64,000 bases of DNA, taken from assembly GCF_018873765.1 (NCBI RefSeq), contig NC_057925.1, positions 50,108,010 through 50,172,009 on the forward strand, written 5' to 3'. The DNA is from Telopea speciosissima (taxonomy: Eukaryota; Streptophyta; Magnoliopsida; Proteales; Proteaceae). The number at the start of each line of letters is the position of its first letter. The stretch's first letter is position 1. The notes below the pieces were generated by a model, which saw nothing but the letters and a program-made list of their open reading frames with translations, made no database searches and had not been told where the DNA came from. Positions 33,196 to 45,067 of this stretch are shown in pieces. The position numbers and the translations under genes are program-made.

Positions 33196-36063
33196 TGTCG
33201 CGCCCCCATTCCAACAAGGGATCAAATACATTATAAGGGGTGACTAGGACGACGCGTGTCATCCTACTAAGCTGTCAGGATCACTGACACAGTGTCCCAA
33301 CGCACAATCATAACCAATATTAAAATAATATAATATCAGAGTGCGGAAAGGAAAATATTACATTCCAAAAGATCAATAGTTTTACGAAAGCGTATAAAAT
33401 CAAATAGTTACAAGATGATCAAATAGTTACAAGGTGATCAAAGCCTAGATGATAAATACTGTAATTATTCTATTTTTCATTACCATCTAATAACTATCAA
33501 CAAGGGTATAACAGTAAATGTTTATATATGGGCCTACGCCCTAAAATAAATAGAAGGGGAACAAGTCCCTAGAATTCTCATGGCTCGTAGGCACAATCGT
33601 CACAAGGACACCCGTTGCCATGTTCCTCTAACACAGCTTCCGGCTCCTCCGTACCTGCATCATAATCTAAAAAAAATGTGTACACGAGGGGGTTAGCTCC
33701 ACTGAGCCAGTGAGGGGATGGGGATACACAAACACACAATTCATATAGTCCAATGATGCATGCATATGTTAAATAAATTTTTCACCTAACATCATAAGTA
33801 AGTCAGAGGTATATGCTACTGTGACAACTCGGGAGACATTGTGGGTCACTTAACTTATCGCCACAATGAAACCTCAATTGTCACCTGGGACCTACGCCGA
33901 TCAAAGCCTCCAAGACCACTCAATGACAGACCCCTGATAACCAATACTACCATGACTGGGGTCTCCCACCTCCACAGAATCCGGTGTACTGATTACTCAA
34001 CACCTAAACCCCTGTTGGTAAGGGTCGTAGCATAAGGGTGTAAAAATCCTAGCCGCAGATATACTACATGCAAGTCCTAACGTCCCGAGAGGTAATCCAG
34101 GCGCATCAACTTTTCATCTGGTTTAGTGCTCGGTTACCAGCACGGCACGGCGCATACAGTTCAACATGACATTCAACATAATTACTTCATAAATGTATAT
34201 AGTATCCGAGGTTCCGGCACCGGTATCGACACCGGCACCCGCACCCACCGGCACCGAGACCCATCAAAGTAAAGCATCTCCAATCAACATCATAACAATC
34301 ATATATAAAAGTATGCAATATACGCAAGCATGCTTAATAATTTATAATGCAATAATAATATCAAGCCCAAACAACCAAACCCACTCACATATAAGTTATG
34401 TTCCGATATTATGAGTTGTCGGTCGTCGTAATTAAGTAACACGTCGCAAGACGAAAACTTTAAACCTAAATAAAGTGTGAAAACAGGGTTAATTAAGTAA
34501 AGGGATGGATCCCCAAAAGGTCTCCCATAAATCATTTAAGTATAAGGTTTCAGAGGCAGGGTGGTTTCATGGGTGGTCTCATGCCCAATTCCTGCAACCA
34601 CATGTAAATCCTAGCTAACTAGGGGCTTAATAAGGTCTTTGCCAAGGGTGGTTTTACAGGTGATTTATCTCAAAACATGAAACCGCACCTAAAACCGACT
34701 TTAACAGGGGTTTATTCAGGGGGTGGTTGCAAGGGTGGTTTCTTGTAGGTCTTGAAACCGCATGTAAAACCATATACCTGCAGAATTGAAATTTGAAAGG
34801 TTTCTCATCAGGGGTTCCTTTTCCAAGGGGCTTAAAGGTAAGGAGGCTTCAAGGAAGCTTCCTCCTAGGTCCATTAGGGTTCTAAGACCTCATTAGGTCC
34901 ATGTAATCCCAAAGATTTAAGAGGAAAAGCAAAGAGAACCTAATTTAGGACATAATAAGATAGAAACCTTAAATTTCTCAAATGAAAAGAGATTGCCTAG
35001 GCTTAGGGCTTGTAATGGAGTGAAATAACTACACCATAGTCTAGATTTAGAAGTTCCATCGATTCCTTGGATTCCAAAAGAACCCTATGTCGAATCTCTC
35101 CCATTTTCCAAACCTCAAAATCAAAAATAGATGAAGAGAGGTGGGATTTAATGGCTTACCTACCCCCAATATAGAAAAACTCCACGTAGAGGGCTCCACA
35201 AGGTGAGGTTCCAAGCGTTCAGCCAAGCTTTTCCATTCTTCTTCCTCCTTTTCTCCTTCTTTCTTCTTTCCTTCTTTCTTCTTTCTTCTTTCTCTTTCCT
35301 TCTTTCTTCTTTCTTCTTTCTCCTTTCTCTCCTCTTTCTCTCCTCCACGATTTAGGTTAGATGGGAGAAGTAAAGAGAAAGAATGTTTCTCCCCCCCTTT
35401 TGTCTTATTTATAGAAAATGACTTGGGTCCCTTAAGTCAAATGGGTCAAGAGCTAAATGGGTCGATCCAAGACAAATGGGTCATTAAGCTAAATGGGTAA
35501 TTTATGTTAATGGGTCAAGAGGGCTTAATGGGTTGACCCATTAGTTCTATTTGGGTAAGAGAAAGGAATACCCAACCTTGGGTCAAATAGAGTTAGATGA
35601 ACCCTTAGGTTAAATTGCCACTTAAGCCCAATGGGCCTCTTAAGCTAATGGGCCTGCCCACTAGTTCTAATTAGGAAAGAACTTAATTAAAAGATGAGCT
35701 CACATGATATGGGTATAATTGCTCTTCACATGTTTTCCCAAGGCAAGTGGAGCCCATAAGTGAATTATTCCCAACTCAACTAAAATAGCCCGGGCGGTCT
35801 AAACCTTGACCCACACTTCAAGGGCATCGAGGGAAAGGATAAATAAATAAAATTAAGGGCTAGCACTTACTATTTCCTTATCATGGTTTGTCCCCCATGA
35901 CCCGAATAGTTTCCTCCACAGGCAAACTCGTACTGTGATCAATAATTTTGTAGCTGGGTTTGACCACCAGTGAGAACAACTCACCAGCATACGTGGCAGT
36001 GATAACTACACGTCGTAGGGAAGAAACAAATAATTAATTATGATCTGGGGTGCGGGTATAACA
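33196..36063. mobile_element. Solo LTR, 2868 bp, probably Ty3/gypsy type
   Basis: It begins TGTCGCGCCCCCATTCC and ends GTGCGGGTATAACA, so it has the canonical TG...CA ends. It is flanked by a 5-bp target duplication CACAG (33191-33195, 36064-36068). No internal retroviral-type coding domain or second LTR is present in the window, so unequal recombination between LTRs is the likely origin. The great length and style suggest a gypsy chromovirus LTR; that class assignment is from memory. Confidence 0.8.
35228..35345. repeat. Pyrimidine tract within the solo LTR
   Basis: About 115 bases of imperfect TTCTTTC/TTCTTCC repeats, almost pure pyrimidine on the plus strand. It could adopt triplex DNA. 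Confidence 0.85.
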
Positions 36064-36089
36064 CACAGACTTTACTTATCGAAAAAAAA

Positions 36090-37043
36090 AAAAAAAAACA
36101 CACAGACTCTCATTTATGGACTTGTACTATGGATTGGGGTTTGGCAGTACATGTGTACGTGCCCTAGATTCCATAATGATGGTATTGATTAGTGGGGGAG
36201 TTGTATATGATAATAGTTATCATATAGGGAGTTATTTAGAATTTACTAATTTAATTGACTCTTTATTTAATTAATGGAATTGGTGCTAATTGTAATTATC
36301 CATAAATAAAGTAGTTAATTAATACTTTCTCTATTAGATTCTGTTTCTTCCCCTTTTAGAAGCACTTTGAGTTTAAATAGAATTACCAAACTGAGAGAGA
36401 GAGAGAGAGAGACTCTCACTGGGATTAAAGTAATCCATCCAGGGTTTAATTAAAACCCTAGATCTATAAAAGGATCAGAAAACGCAGGAGGGGGGGTGCT
36501 CCACGTTTTTGCCTGGCCCCCTCTTCTGTGTTTTGGTCTCTCTCTCCCTCTTTGAGATCTCTTCTTCTTCTTCTTCTAGTATCTCTCATCTATGTTTGAG
36601 AGTTAGGGTTTGTGAAACCCTAGATCTGTGCTGAAGAGTTCAAGAGCATCTGGGATTGGCTTAAAGAACCTTGGTAGCACCATTGGATGTTCAAATCTGT
36701 TTGCTTGGAGAGCTCACTAGAGGAAGAACCACTGTCTATTGGAGGAGCAACACTTGAGGCTCACCAGGTTAGCACTTCTTTATTAATTCCTTCAGTTTAT
36801 TGATTATTAATATTTATGGGATGCGAAAGAAACTCGAATCGATTGATTTTCGCTGCGCATTCAAGTATGGGATGGATCCCTCTTGCCATGTGATGGACTA
36901 GAGATGAATTTCTCTGTCCCTATTGTGATAATTAATTTTATGGGACGCAATAGGGAAAGAGAAACCCTAATAAGGATGCACCTCCCATGAAAAATCCTAA
37001 AATTTAATGGGACACCTATGAGACATCATGGGATAACCCAGGG
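36090..37043. other. LTR-like or leader-like sequence split by a hAT insertion
   Basis: The sequence has a TATA-like CTATAAAAGG near 36465, CT/GA microsatellites at about 36393-36412 and 36538-36580, and the motif TTAGGGTTTGTGAAACCCTAG. Its continuation after the hAT element (38923-38983) ends ...TATGCCTACA. It might be an old LTR of about 1 kb, but no TSD was found. Confidence 0.3.
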
Positions 37044-37051
37044 CGTGCAAT

Positions 37052-38914
37052 TAGGGGTGTTAATGGGTTGAGTTGGGCCGGGCCTGCCTAAACCCTGACC
37101 CTGACCCTAGAGGCCTTAACCTAAACCCTGACCCTGACCCAACCCTGGCAAGGCCAAGAAACCCTCAACCCTGACCCGACCCTGCCAGGGTTTTCCCTAA
37201 CCTTGACTTTATTTATTTATTTTTGGAAATGGTTTTTCTTATGCCTGTAATTTTTACTATGTCAAAATTTGATCAGATTGTAATTTTCTAGGATTTGTCA
37301 GCATTGCTAGTAAAATATTTTAACTTAATTTGAAGCAGTAAAAATGAACAGCTTATAAACAGTGCACTCAATGAATCTCGTTAGATTGTCCTATGGTCAA
37401 TCTCGATAAGGCACCAATCATGTTACATTCAAACACCATGACCGATAAAAAAGCCAAGTAAGAGAAAGAAACAGGGCAATAAGCTCACAATACTCAAATT
37501 AAGATCATTAAAGCCTTAACCAATATAACATCTTATACAAATATAAAAAATTCTGAGTATAGAGTCTGAGTAGTTCATGCCGAAGATACCCAAGGTTAAG
37601 ACCCACTCCAATCCACCTCTCTTAGTCTCTTGAAACCTAATGAAAGCAGGATTCATACTACATCATATCATTATTTAGTGTCGCATTAAGCTGAGAAAAA
37701 ACAGGGGAAACATCATCAATCTCATGACTGTGTAATTAACCATCACACTAACCCGAAGGTCGGGTTACTAAAAGCCACACAATAAAATATTCAATAATCC
37801 AAAATAAAGAACGATATGAAGAAGGGTATTAGAAAAAACAGACGAAGAGTGTACGGAAAGGGAAGGGAGGGAACCATGGAAGAAAAAATGGGAATGGAAA
37901 GGAAATCTATTTGTACGATAATGGATACAGAAAATGGGACACCTAAAACCTAAATCCGATATAACCGACCAGAAATAGGTAGGGGATGATGAGACTTGAC
38001 TCTTTGAGTCTTCATATGGCCACACTTTGGCATTTTAGGTTTTTGATTGTTCTGTTAATCTAATATAATGGAAGAAGAGTTGGGCTCACTGGGTCAAGTT
38101 ACAGGCTCCAAGAGATGCTTTGATCCAAGAGCTAATATAATGGAAGAAGAGTTGGGCACTTAGGCTCACAGATTCAAATTTTTTTTTTTTTTAATATTTT
38201 CTTAATACGAGAAAAAATTGGAGAGATATAAAGAGAAAAAGTCATCGACATTACCTGAGCGAAATCAACTCGTTAATCACTTGCAAAAGCTAGTTGTCGC
38301 AGCTGCTATGGAAGAGATAGAAGTGTTGTTGGGAGTGAGGGAGAGCGGCGAGGTACAACGCAAGCTGCTGGATTGCCGCTATGAGTGAACGAGAGGAAGG
38401 TCGCAGGTTGTTGCTTGCCTCCGAAAACTTTGGTCGCCGATTTTCACCGTTGTGCATGTAGCTTTTGGTCAGCCTTCTCCTCCAAAGTCCAAACGAGAAC
38501 GATAGATGAGGCTAATCCAGACATCGCAGAGGGAAAGAGATGGGGTTTGGAGACGGCGCATGAAGGGAAAGAGAAGGAGGGAAAGAGAAGGGAAAGAGTG
38601 AAATGTGAATCACTTTTAGGTTTTGAGGGTTTTGAGTGTTTTTTTATTATTTTTTGTTAGAATAAGGAAGAATAAAATATATATAAATATCTATATTTGC
38701 ATATATAAAAGTATATATACATACTTATAAACAATTCAGGGTCGGGCAGGGTTAGGTCGGGCTCAACCCGAGGCCTAAACCCGATCCCGACCCGACCCTG
38801 TCAGGGTCAAGCTATTTCTAAACCCTGACCCGCCCTTCGGGCTGAAAAATCAGGGTCGGGTCAGGGCCGGGCTCAGGGTGGGTTCGGGCCGAGCGGGCTT
38901 TATTGACACCCCTA
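37052..38914. mobile_element. hAT-like non-autonomous element, 1863 bp
   Basis: Terminal inverted repeats TAGGGGTGTTAAT and the complement of ATTGACACCCCTA are flanked by a perfect 8-bp target duplication CGTGCAAT (37044-37051, 38915-38922), as in hAT elements. Both ends carry GGGC/GGGTCAGGG-rich subterminal repeats. The interior lacks a transposase. A gene-like GC-richer block is at about 38280-38660 (open frame 38385-38660, no recognised domain). Confidence 0.85.
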
Positions 38915-38983
38915 CGTGCAATACCCTAATTTTGTAGTATATTGGTTTCCCTAGGGAACCATGGTTTGATCCCTGAATCGTAG

Positions 38984-39766
38984 TTATGCCTACACCTTCT
39001 TTCAGGGATTCTCTTTTACTCCAATTCTTTGGTCTCTCCCACCCTCCTCTTGTTCATAAACAGTCAATGCCGGTGTATTGGTGTCCTCCTTTTACTTCAG
39101 TTAAGCTTAATGTGGATGGTGCCTGTAAAGGTAATCATGGAATTGGGGGGGGTATTGTTAGAAATCAGGAGGGTGATGTTATTGTTGCCTTTTCTACTCA
39201 CTATGGTGACTGTACCAACTCTATTGCAGAACTTAGTGCCTTAAGAGATGGTCTTGCTCTTTGTGTGAGCTTGGGCTTTGTGGAATTTCGTATCAACTTT
39301 GATTCTACCACTTCAGTGCACTGCATCTCGAAAAGGAAGTGCGAATTTTGGAAGGGTTGGTACTGGTTTTAGGAAGTTTTGGATGTAATTGATTCTCTTA
39401 GACCAATGGTTTCCTTTACTTATCTTGAAGGTAATAGAGCAATGGTTTTTCTGGCTAACTTGACTTGTGAATCGATGGTGGACTTGACTTTTCATGGGGA
39501 TAGCTCTTTACTGCCGAAATTGCGTAGGATTACCCGTGAAGAAGCTTTTGGCTTTCCAGTGTTAAGAGTTTAATTTATTTCCTGTATAGGGGTTCTGGGC
39601 GTTGAGTCAGTTTTTGAGAGGTTGTGCGTACTGTTTTAATCATGGGAAGGGGTTAGGCGGTATGTTCCCCCCCCCCCCCTTTGTTTTTCTTTGATTCATT
39701 GAGCTTTTTTGTTAATAAAATTTTAGGGACTGACCCAGGTCCCAGATAATATTCGGTTTAAACAAA
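38984..39766 (+). mobile_element. L1-type LINE 3' fragment with RNase H domain
   Basis: The plus strand encodes KLNVDGACKGNHGIGGGIVRNQEGDVIVAFS...AELSALRDGLAL...INFDST, a plant-type RNase H with the D...E...D catalytic triad. A stop at 39370-39372 interrupts it. The end of the domain resumes at about 39385 (NRAMVFLANLTCES) and reaches a stop at 39571-39573. The 3' end CCCAGATAATATTC and A-rich tail match the LINE at 24789-25187. Confidence 0.85.
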
Positions 39767-39779
39767 AAAATAAATAAAT

Positions 39780-40926
39780 TCATACGTTCCAATTGCTTAC
39801 AGATAGGTTATCAAATGACATCTAGCTTAAAATCCAACTCCAAGCACTTTTAATTTTATTAGCTAAACTACATTCTTAAAGACAAATGTAATATAAAAAA
39901 TATGATTTTGATTTAAATAGTAATAGGGCCATTCTATAATTATTGGTAATAATATAAGAACCTGTTTCTGGTAACAAATTTTATCAAACATCATTGGTGT
40001 TCTAATTGTGTTCTGGAAACGTTTCCAGAATAGGTTTACCAAACAGTAAAAAGACTATATCTCAGCACAAAAACGGAAAACACTGTTTTTATTGTTTCTT
40101 AGCACAGAAACAATAGAAGTGTTGTCAAACGGGCCCTTATTTTCTACATCACATTCATTGTAACTATCAAATGCATTATTAATGTTACCATGTGCTTATT
40201 TCAGAATTTCTATTTCACTAAAATAAGGTGCAAAAATCAAACTAACTAATTTTTTAAATAGAAATTACCTCCTGAAATTGATATAGAAATCAGACCAAAT
40301 CAGGCCAATTTGTCTCTGAAATTTCATACATTGGTTAATCTAGATGTTGCCCTAGTCCATCGGTCAAAATTGCTATGTCCCCGATCCACATGGTCGATAA
40401 AAGAAAGACCTTCATATGTTGTAATGCAAAGAATTTTTTGCTTTTGCTTTTCCACCCCCCCATTTTTCACGTTTCCTTCCTTTTTAATTTTTTGAAGTGA
40501 GTCACTCATTTCTCAATTTACTCATGAGTATTCAAAATAATATTTCTACCAAAAAACAAAAGTTCAAAATAACATGTTATTTCATGAATCTTTCAAACTG
40601 GTTTGAGCTCATACGAAATTTTTTATTCACACGATATGATTAATATACAAATTTACTCTATACAAGGATTGGGATCCTCTACGGCATAGGAGTGCATTGC
40701 ATGGACGATCTTCCTCTTTGGACGGCCTGGATTGAATTGAAAAAACGAAGCATGGAGCGTGGTGTACATGCGATGTACAGGAGGTTTCTAGATTTTGAAA
40801 TCCGAATTTCCAATTTGATCTAGGCCTTTCAAGGGGGAACTCGTCCACATGGCGAGCTGTGATACCACACCACAAAATGTGTGGCACACCCGTTCACCTT
40901 AAAGGAGCCTGATCCAGCAATACAAA
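39780..40926. other. AT-rich spacer with a MITE remnant
   Basis: No gene recognised. A piece at about 40195-40305 (AAATAAGGTGCAAAAATCAAACT...GAAATCAGACCAAATCAGG) is the right end of the TTTGGTATGAT MITE family. The segment ATCACATTCATTGTAA at about 40149 recurs at about 41148, together with the 20 bases that follow. Confidence 0.5.
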
Positions 40927-41147
40927 TTTTTTTTTTAGGTAAAGGAGATTTTATATAAATAGAATAACGAATAGGTATTAACAACTGGTAAAACTTCTTC
41001 CCGTTGGTCTCAGCCCGTATAAAGTGGGAGAGGACCTCAGAAAGACTCTGTACATTGAAATGAATCTCTTGAGAAGATTGAAGGAACCAGTCAAAAAATC
41101 AACACAATTGTTGATCTCGCGAAGATGGTGAGCGAAACAGCATATTA
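40927..41147 (-). mobile_element. Retroposon 3' end, minus strand
   Basis: A T-run at about 40927-40936 on the plus strand is a poly(A) tail on the minus strand. It follows sequence whose minus strand reads like the 3' part of a plant retroposon (...ATCTCCTTTACC then A-run). No target duplication was found, and no domain. Confidence 0.35.
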
Positions 41148-42305
41148 ATCACATTCATTGTAAGTATCAAATGCATTATTTATATTAGTATAGATTGTTG
41201 GCTTTTTAGACGACTAAATTCAAGTCATTATCCATAGTAAGCCCCCCCAAGGGATTGACAACTTCCTAGAGGTCGCATTCATTGCATCATTTTCATCCTT
41301 CAATTACTAATTTATCGGCCTCATTTTTAGTTCTTCACTTTAATTGAATAAATAACATAAGAGGATATCAAAGTTAATTGAGGTTTTTCACAACTGCACT
41401 CAACAATCTTAATAAATACAAACCAGTCTCTTTCATTAATGGCCTCAATATGCAACTCCAAGTCTCCAACTCCTGTAAAGTAGTGCAAGTAAAATTATGG
41501 TTCTTAGACCACTAATCCTACTTTACATGCAATGGTACCTAGAATTACTATTGGAAAATATATATAAAAAAGATCGTTGAGTCACGTGACCGGATTGGTC
41601 ATAATAATTATGACCCATCCCTTTAACTATTTTTTTTTAGCTCTTAATACAAGATCATTCAAGGTCAGGTTTCTTTGTTATTAGGAATTTAGGATAGGTC
41701 ATGTTCTTGTATTCGGCTCTCCGCCTCCGATCGTGGTGGGAACTGGAGGATTCAGCCCAGCAAAAATAGGGGTGTTTCTCATATATAAATAAAGGATGTC
41801 TTTGACGCTTTAGACATAATATCTAAGTGCTCCTTGCCTCTCTTAACTCATTCTATCTCTTTACCTACTATCTTGAGAGTTCCTCTCCCTCTATTATGTT
41901 GGTTGATTGAGCATAGCTTGAAAGTGATCCGATGTTGCCTAGTTAATCAGTGCAATAATTACTGGAGGGCCTAAGAGGTTGTATCATCTTAGGGATCGAT
42001 AGATTCATAGGAACTTTCTTGTATATTAAGGATAATGACCGGTGGCACTTCTAAGCCCGGCTTACATCACTTTGACATTCATTTGAAGCAAGTTGTAGTA
42101 TAGAGTTGGTGTTCAAGTTCAATTACAGCACCAATGGAGCCTTTACTTCATCTTGATAGTGAGTGGTTCTACCATTTAAGATTACCTTTATATTGTACTA
42201 GTCTCTCAAACCATACTTTCGATGTTATATGTACTACAATATGGAGCACATTTAAAGAGAAATGGACCCAAACACCTTTGCCTTGAGGCTTCAACATTCG
42301 TTCTC
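41148..42305. other. Spacer, no gene seen
   Basis: No exon series, RNA gene or transposon end recognised on either strand. Confidence 0.45.
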
Positions 42306-42592
42306 CTTCTGTTGCGCTATCACTTGAATCGTTATCCTCTCTTGTCCGCCGCCTGGACAAGACTGTGCTGTCCCCTCACATGGGGGTGCGAAATGATGAC
42401 TTGCCCGCCTTCTGTTGCGCTATCACTTGAATCGTTATCCTCTCCTGTCCGTTGCCCAGACAAGACTGTGCTGTCCCCTCACATGGGGGTGCGAAATGAT
42501 GACTTAACCTTGCCCGGGCAGAGGGTTAGGTCGTCATTTTGTGCCCCCATGTGAGGTGACAGCACGGTCCTGTCCGGGCAGCGGACAGGAGA
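42306..42592. repeat. Foldback element with one arm duplicated in tandem
   Basis: An almost perfect palindrome runs from about 42433 to 42592: the left arm TCCTCTCCTGTCC...GGGGGTGCGAAATGATGACTTAACC, loop TTGCCCGGGCAGA, and the complementary right arm. The left arm and about 25 bases before it are also repeated directly at 42306-42417, giving arm-arm-loop-arm. It would form a very stable hairpin of about 70 bp in RNA. Confidence 0.85.
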
Positions 42593-42639
42593 GGAAAAAA
42601 ACTCACTATCACTTGCCACGGCTATTGAAACTTTTGTAT

Positions 42640-43090
42640 GTAGTTCCCCAAAACATGTTGGTGAATCATATTAGAACAAACACCAAATAAAACAGAAACG
42701 ACAAACAGAGCAAGATGACACAAAGATTTAATGTGGTTCACACACGAATATGGTGTGCTACATCGATAAGTGAAGCGGAAGATATTTTACTATGTAAAAT
42801 AGAGAAAGTTACAATGGAGATCTCTCAAGAACACCCAAATAGGCGTCATTGTTGTTTCCTAGAAACCCCAAAATTAAAAACCCCAAATCTCACTCACTTT
42901 ACAACAAAGTGGGTAAAATATATGAATACTCTTCCGTCAGATGGGGTCGAACCGTGCCATGGGCCCAAACCTTCTACTACCATCACAAATCTCAGAAAAA
43001 GTTCCATTCGAATAGCCACAAAAAATGTTGGAGCAAAACATTCTTAAAAACGGGTGCAAGAATTCGAGACATACCTAACAAATCATTGTG
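42640..43090 (-). mobile_element. LTR-like retrotransposon remnant, minus strand
   Basis: The plus strand has CAAAGATTTAATGTGGTTCAC...GTGTGCTACATCGATAAG, the reverse complement of the Copia-LTR-like signature noted at 2467-2590. Further sequence to about 43090 has no domain. Identity rests on the motif only. Confidence 0.35.
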
Positions 43091-43119
43091 CTAAAGGGAT
43101 GGAGCACAAGGAGTTGCAA

Positions 43120-43575
43120 GGTAATTAGGTTTTAATAATTGGTAACGGTATCGGTCTCTATATTGATTCAATGCCAAATCGATACAGCTAATAGAATAAC
43201 AACACATCGAATTAAAGTTATTAAAAATAATAAAAATATAAAAAATTGGTATTGAATTGATGTCGGCCAATAATAATACAGTCATTCTGATGCCAATTAC
43301 TAAAATCATGCCCATGGGAGACCAGGCCATCCATTGTTTTAGTGGACGATATTAGAACAGGTATCTGTCAACCTAAAAACCAATACAACATCGACTTGTA
43401 TCAGTTGTATCGGACAAATTTGCCATTGATTTTCTCCTTTTTAAATGGGTTTTTGATCATTTTACCCCTTATCCGTACTACATGATACTAGCACAATTTC
43501 AAGATCTATCAGCTGCAAAACTGATACATGTCACCCGATACAGGTGATACGATACCAATACCTCAAACCATGGGC
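43120..43575. mobile_element. TATCG-rich MITE-like repeat
   Basis: The left side is rich in GGTATCGGT motifs and the right side ends GATACGATACCAATACCTCAAACCATGG. The right terminus matches that of 45068-45728 and resembles the CATGGTTC ends of the ADH Pack-MULE. No coding potential. The left boundary is uncertain. Confidence 0.5.
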
Positions 43576-43579
43576 CCAG

Positions 43580-44152
43580 CCATGGGATCAGCCTCTCTGT
43601 GGGCGCATGTGATCAGCATTTTGGGGAACAAAAGTAATAAAGCCATCCTCATTGCATTCATGTGATCGGTTTGTCTACGGTTGTGATCTACGATTGGATC
43701 GGTATAAATACGAGCTAACCATACATCACACAGCCCTGATTAACGAATAGCCAAACTTGTCAAATCACTCGTCTTTCATGTCAACATTGCTCGTTCTGTA
43801 CTAATTAAATTCAAAATGTTTACTGTCTTCAAATCCACAAACAGCAGATGTCACACGTCCACGTCACACTACATTTCCAAACAATTTAATCCCTTTTTAA
43901 CTATTTAATTAACCCATAAATATAATCCAAATCCACATCCTGTGGTATGCAAGTGGTGAGACTAAATCACCGGTTATAGCCAGTATCATTACCCCATTAC
44001 TTCAGATACACGTTCATTTCTATCACCGTTTTCACCGGTTCACCGTTTCTTGATCTGTATCTCATAAATGATGGAAGATATACGTTAGCCGCGCTGCGCT
44101 TCCACAAAACGCGTTTCTCTGTCTCTCTCTCTCTCTCGTTAGTGACTTCGAC
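43580..44152 (+). promoter_or_regulatory. Upstream region of the membrane-protein gene
   Basis: This non-repetitive sequence leads to the ATG at 44153. A CT-rich leader (CTGTCTCTCTCTCTCTCTC, about 44120-44138) is like a plant 5' UTR. A weak TATA-like TCATAAATG lies near 44062. Nothing else recognised. Confidence 0.35.
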
Positions 44153-44758
44153 ATGAGAGGCCTAAGCAAGCTTGGGACTGGCTTGACCGTAGTCTTCGTG
44201 GTCGGTCTCCTTCTTCTACTCGCCGAGGTCTTTTACGTCGTCTGGTACCGGCGTAGATTCCGACGACGGAGCGCCACCGTGGAATCTGAGGCTTCCGGTG
44301 AACCTTACACCACCACCGACACTAACCACTACAACACTTTTTCTTCGAAGGAGCTAATGTACTTATTCTGTTGGAATAACCAATCTAGGATTGAACCAGC
44401 CTCACCTCCGACAGCTCCCTCCATGGACCAAGAAGACATTTCGTCGGAATCCGATAACCCTTTGAAATGGCATGTGTTGTACGGTCAATCACGGCTTTTG
44501 TTTACGATCAAGGAAGAAGAGAAGGAGGATTTGGAGTCCGAGAAATCTTCTTCGGCAGAGCGGAAGCCGAACCCGGAAAACAGAAGGGTTTCTCTAAGCG
44601 AATGTTTTGAGAGAGCCCAAGAAGAACTACCGGTGGAGACAGAAAGTACTCCATTTTCGACGCCTTGTGCTTCGCCTCCTTATTACACGCCATCGCCTTC
44701 TCCTACTCGTGATGCCGGCGAAGAGTGTTTTGTCAGCTTACATGTTACCGGCTGTTAA
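44153..44758 (+). CDS. Intronless gene for a single-pass membrane protein of unknown function
   Basis: The 201-residue frame begins MRGLSKLGTGLTVVFVVGLLLLLAEVFYVVWYRRRFRRR. One hydrophobic segment (about residues 11-31) is followed by a cluster of Arg, predicting an N-out, C-in membrane anchor by the positive-inside rule. The rest is polar: a motif KELMYLFCWNNQSRIEP (about 66-82), a WHVLYGQSRLLFTIKEEEKEDLESEK stretch (about 105-130), and a Ser/Pro/Thr-rich tail ending FVSLHVTGC. I know this layout (TM, RRR, KEL..FC.KNQ) from uncharacterised plant-specific proteins, which are often single-exon; I cannot give a function. GC content is higher than the flanks, as expected for real coding DNA. It sits between two TATCG-rich repeats. 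It is intact. Confidence 0.85.
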   Translation: MRGLSKLGTGLTVVFVVGLLLLLAEVFYVVWYRRRFRRRSATVESEASGEPYTTTDTNHYNTFSSKELMYLFCWNNQSRIEPASPPTAPSMDQEDISSESDNPLKWHVLYGQSRLLFTIKEEEKEDLESEKSSSAERKPNPENRRVSLSECFERAQEELPVETESTPFSTPCASPPYYTPSPSPTRDAGEECFVSLHVTGC

Positions 44759-45067
44759 AAAGTGTAACCGGTCGGTGGATTGAGGTATAGGATCATGGGT
44801 TTCCTAGTGCCTACGATGGAGATGGAACATTGAAACTATCTGATGTCGACGCTTTTTGATTGATGTTTTTTTTTTCTTGTTTGTTGGTTTCTTGTTTCTT
44901 TTAGGAAAGTTAGGTTTGTTTGTAAAGTACCGCAAGTAATGAGGTAGTAGCTGGAAAGTGGAAGAGACCAGTTTGAACATTTAACGGTCCTTGTACAAAT
45001 CTGGGTCTGCTGTAAAAAAATGCGGGTAGTAAGTAAAGAAAATTTCACTCTGTTGTGTTGTATTGGG
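44759..45067 (+). other. 3' flank of the membrane-protein gene
   Basis: Probable 3' UTR and downstream sequence. No clear AATAAA signal was seen and no other gene. Confidence 0.4.

Noticed and set aside
33841-34414. Several open frames within the solo LTR
   Set aside because: No conserved domain. They lie between TG...CA ends of an LTR, which is non-coding.
35160-35348. Lys/Glu/Arg-rich frame on the minus strand
   Set aside because: It is the pyrimidine tract of the solo LTR read in one frame, with no protein-like composition change or homology.
37090-37200. CCCTAAACCCTGACCCTGACCC runs resembling telomere repeats
   Set aside because: They lie at the end of the hAT-like element and their counterpart is at its other end (38740-38900). 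The unit is not the regular seven-base plant telomere repeat.
42153-42554. Plus-strand frame over the hairpin element
   Set aside because: The reading frame is created by the repeated palindrome arms and shows no protein family.
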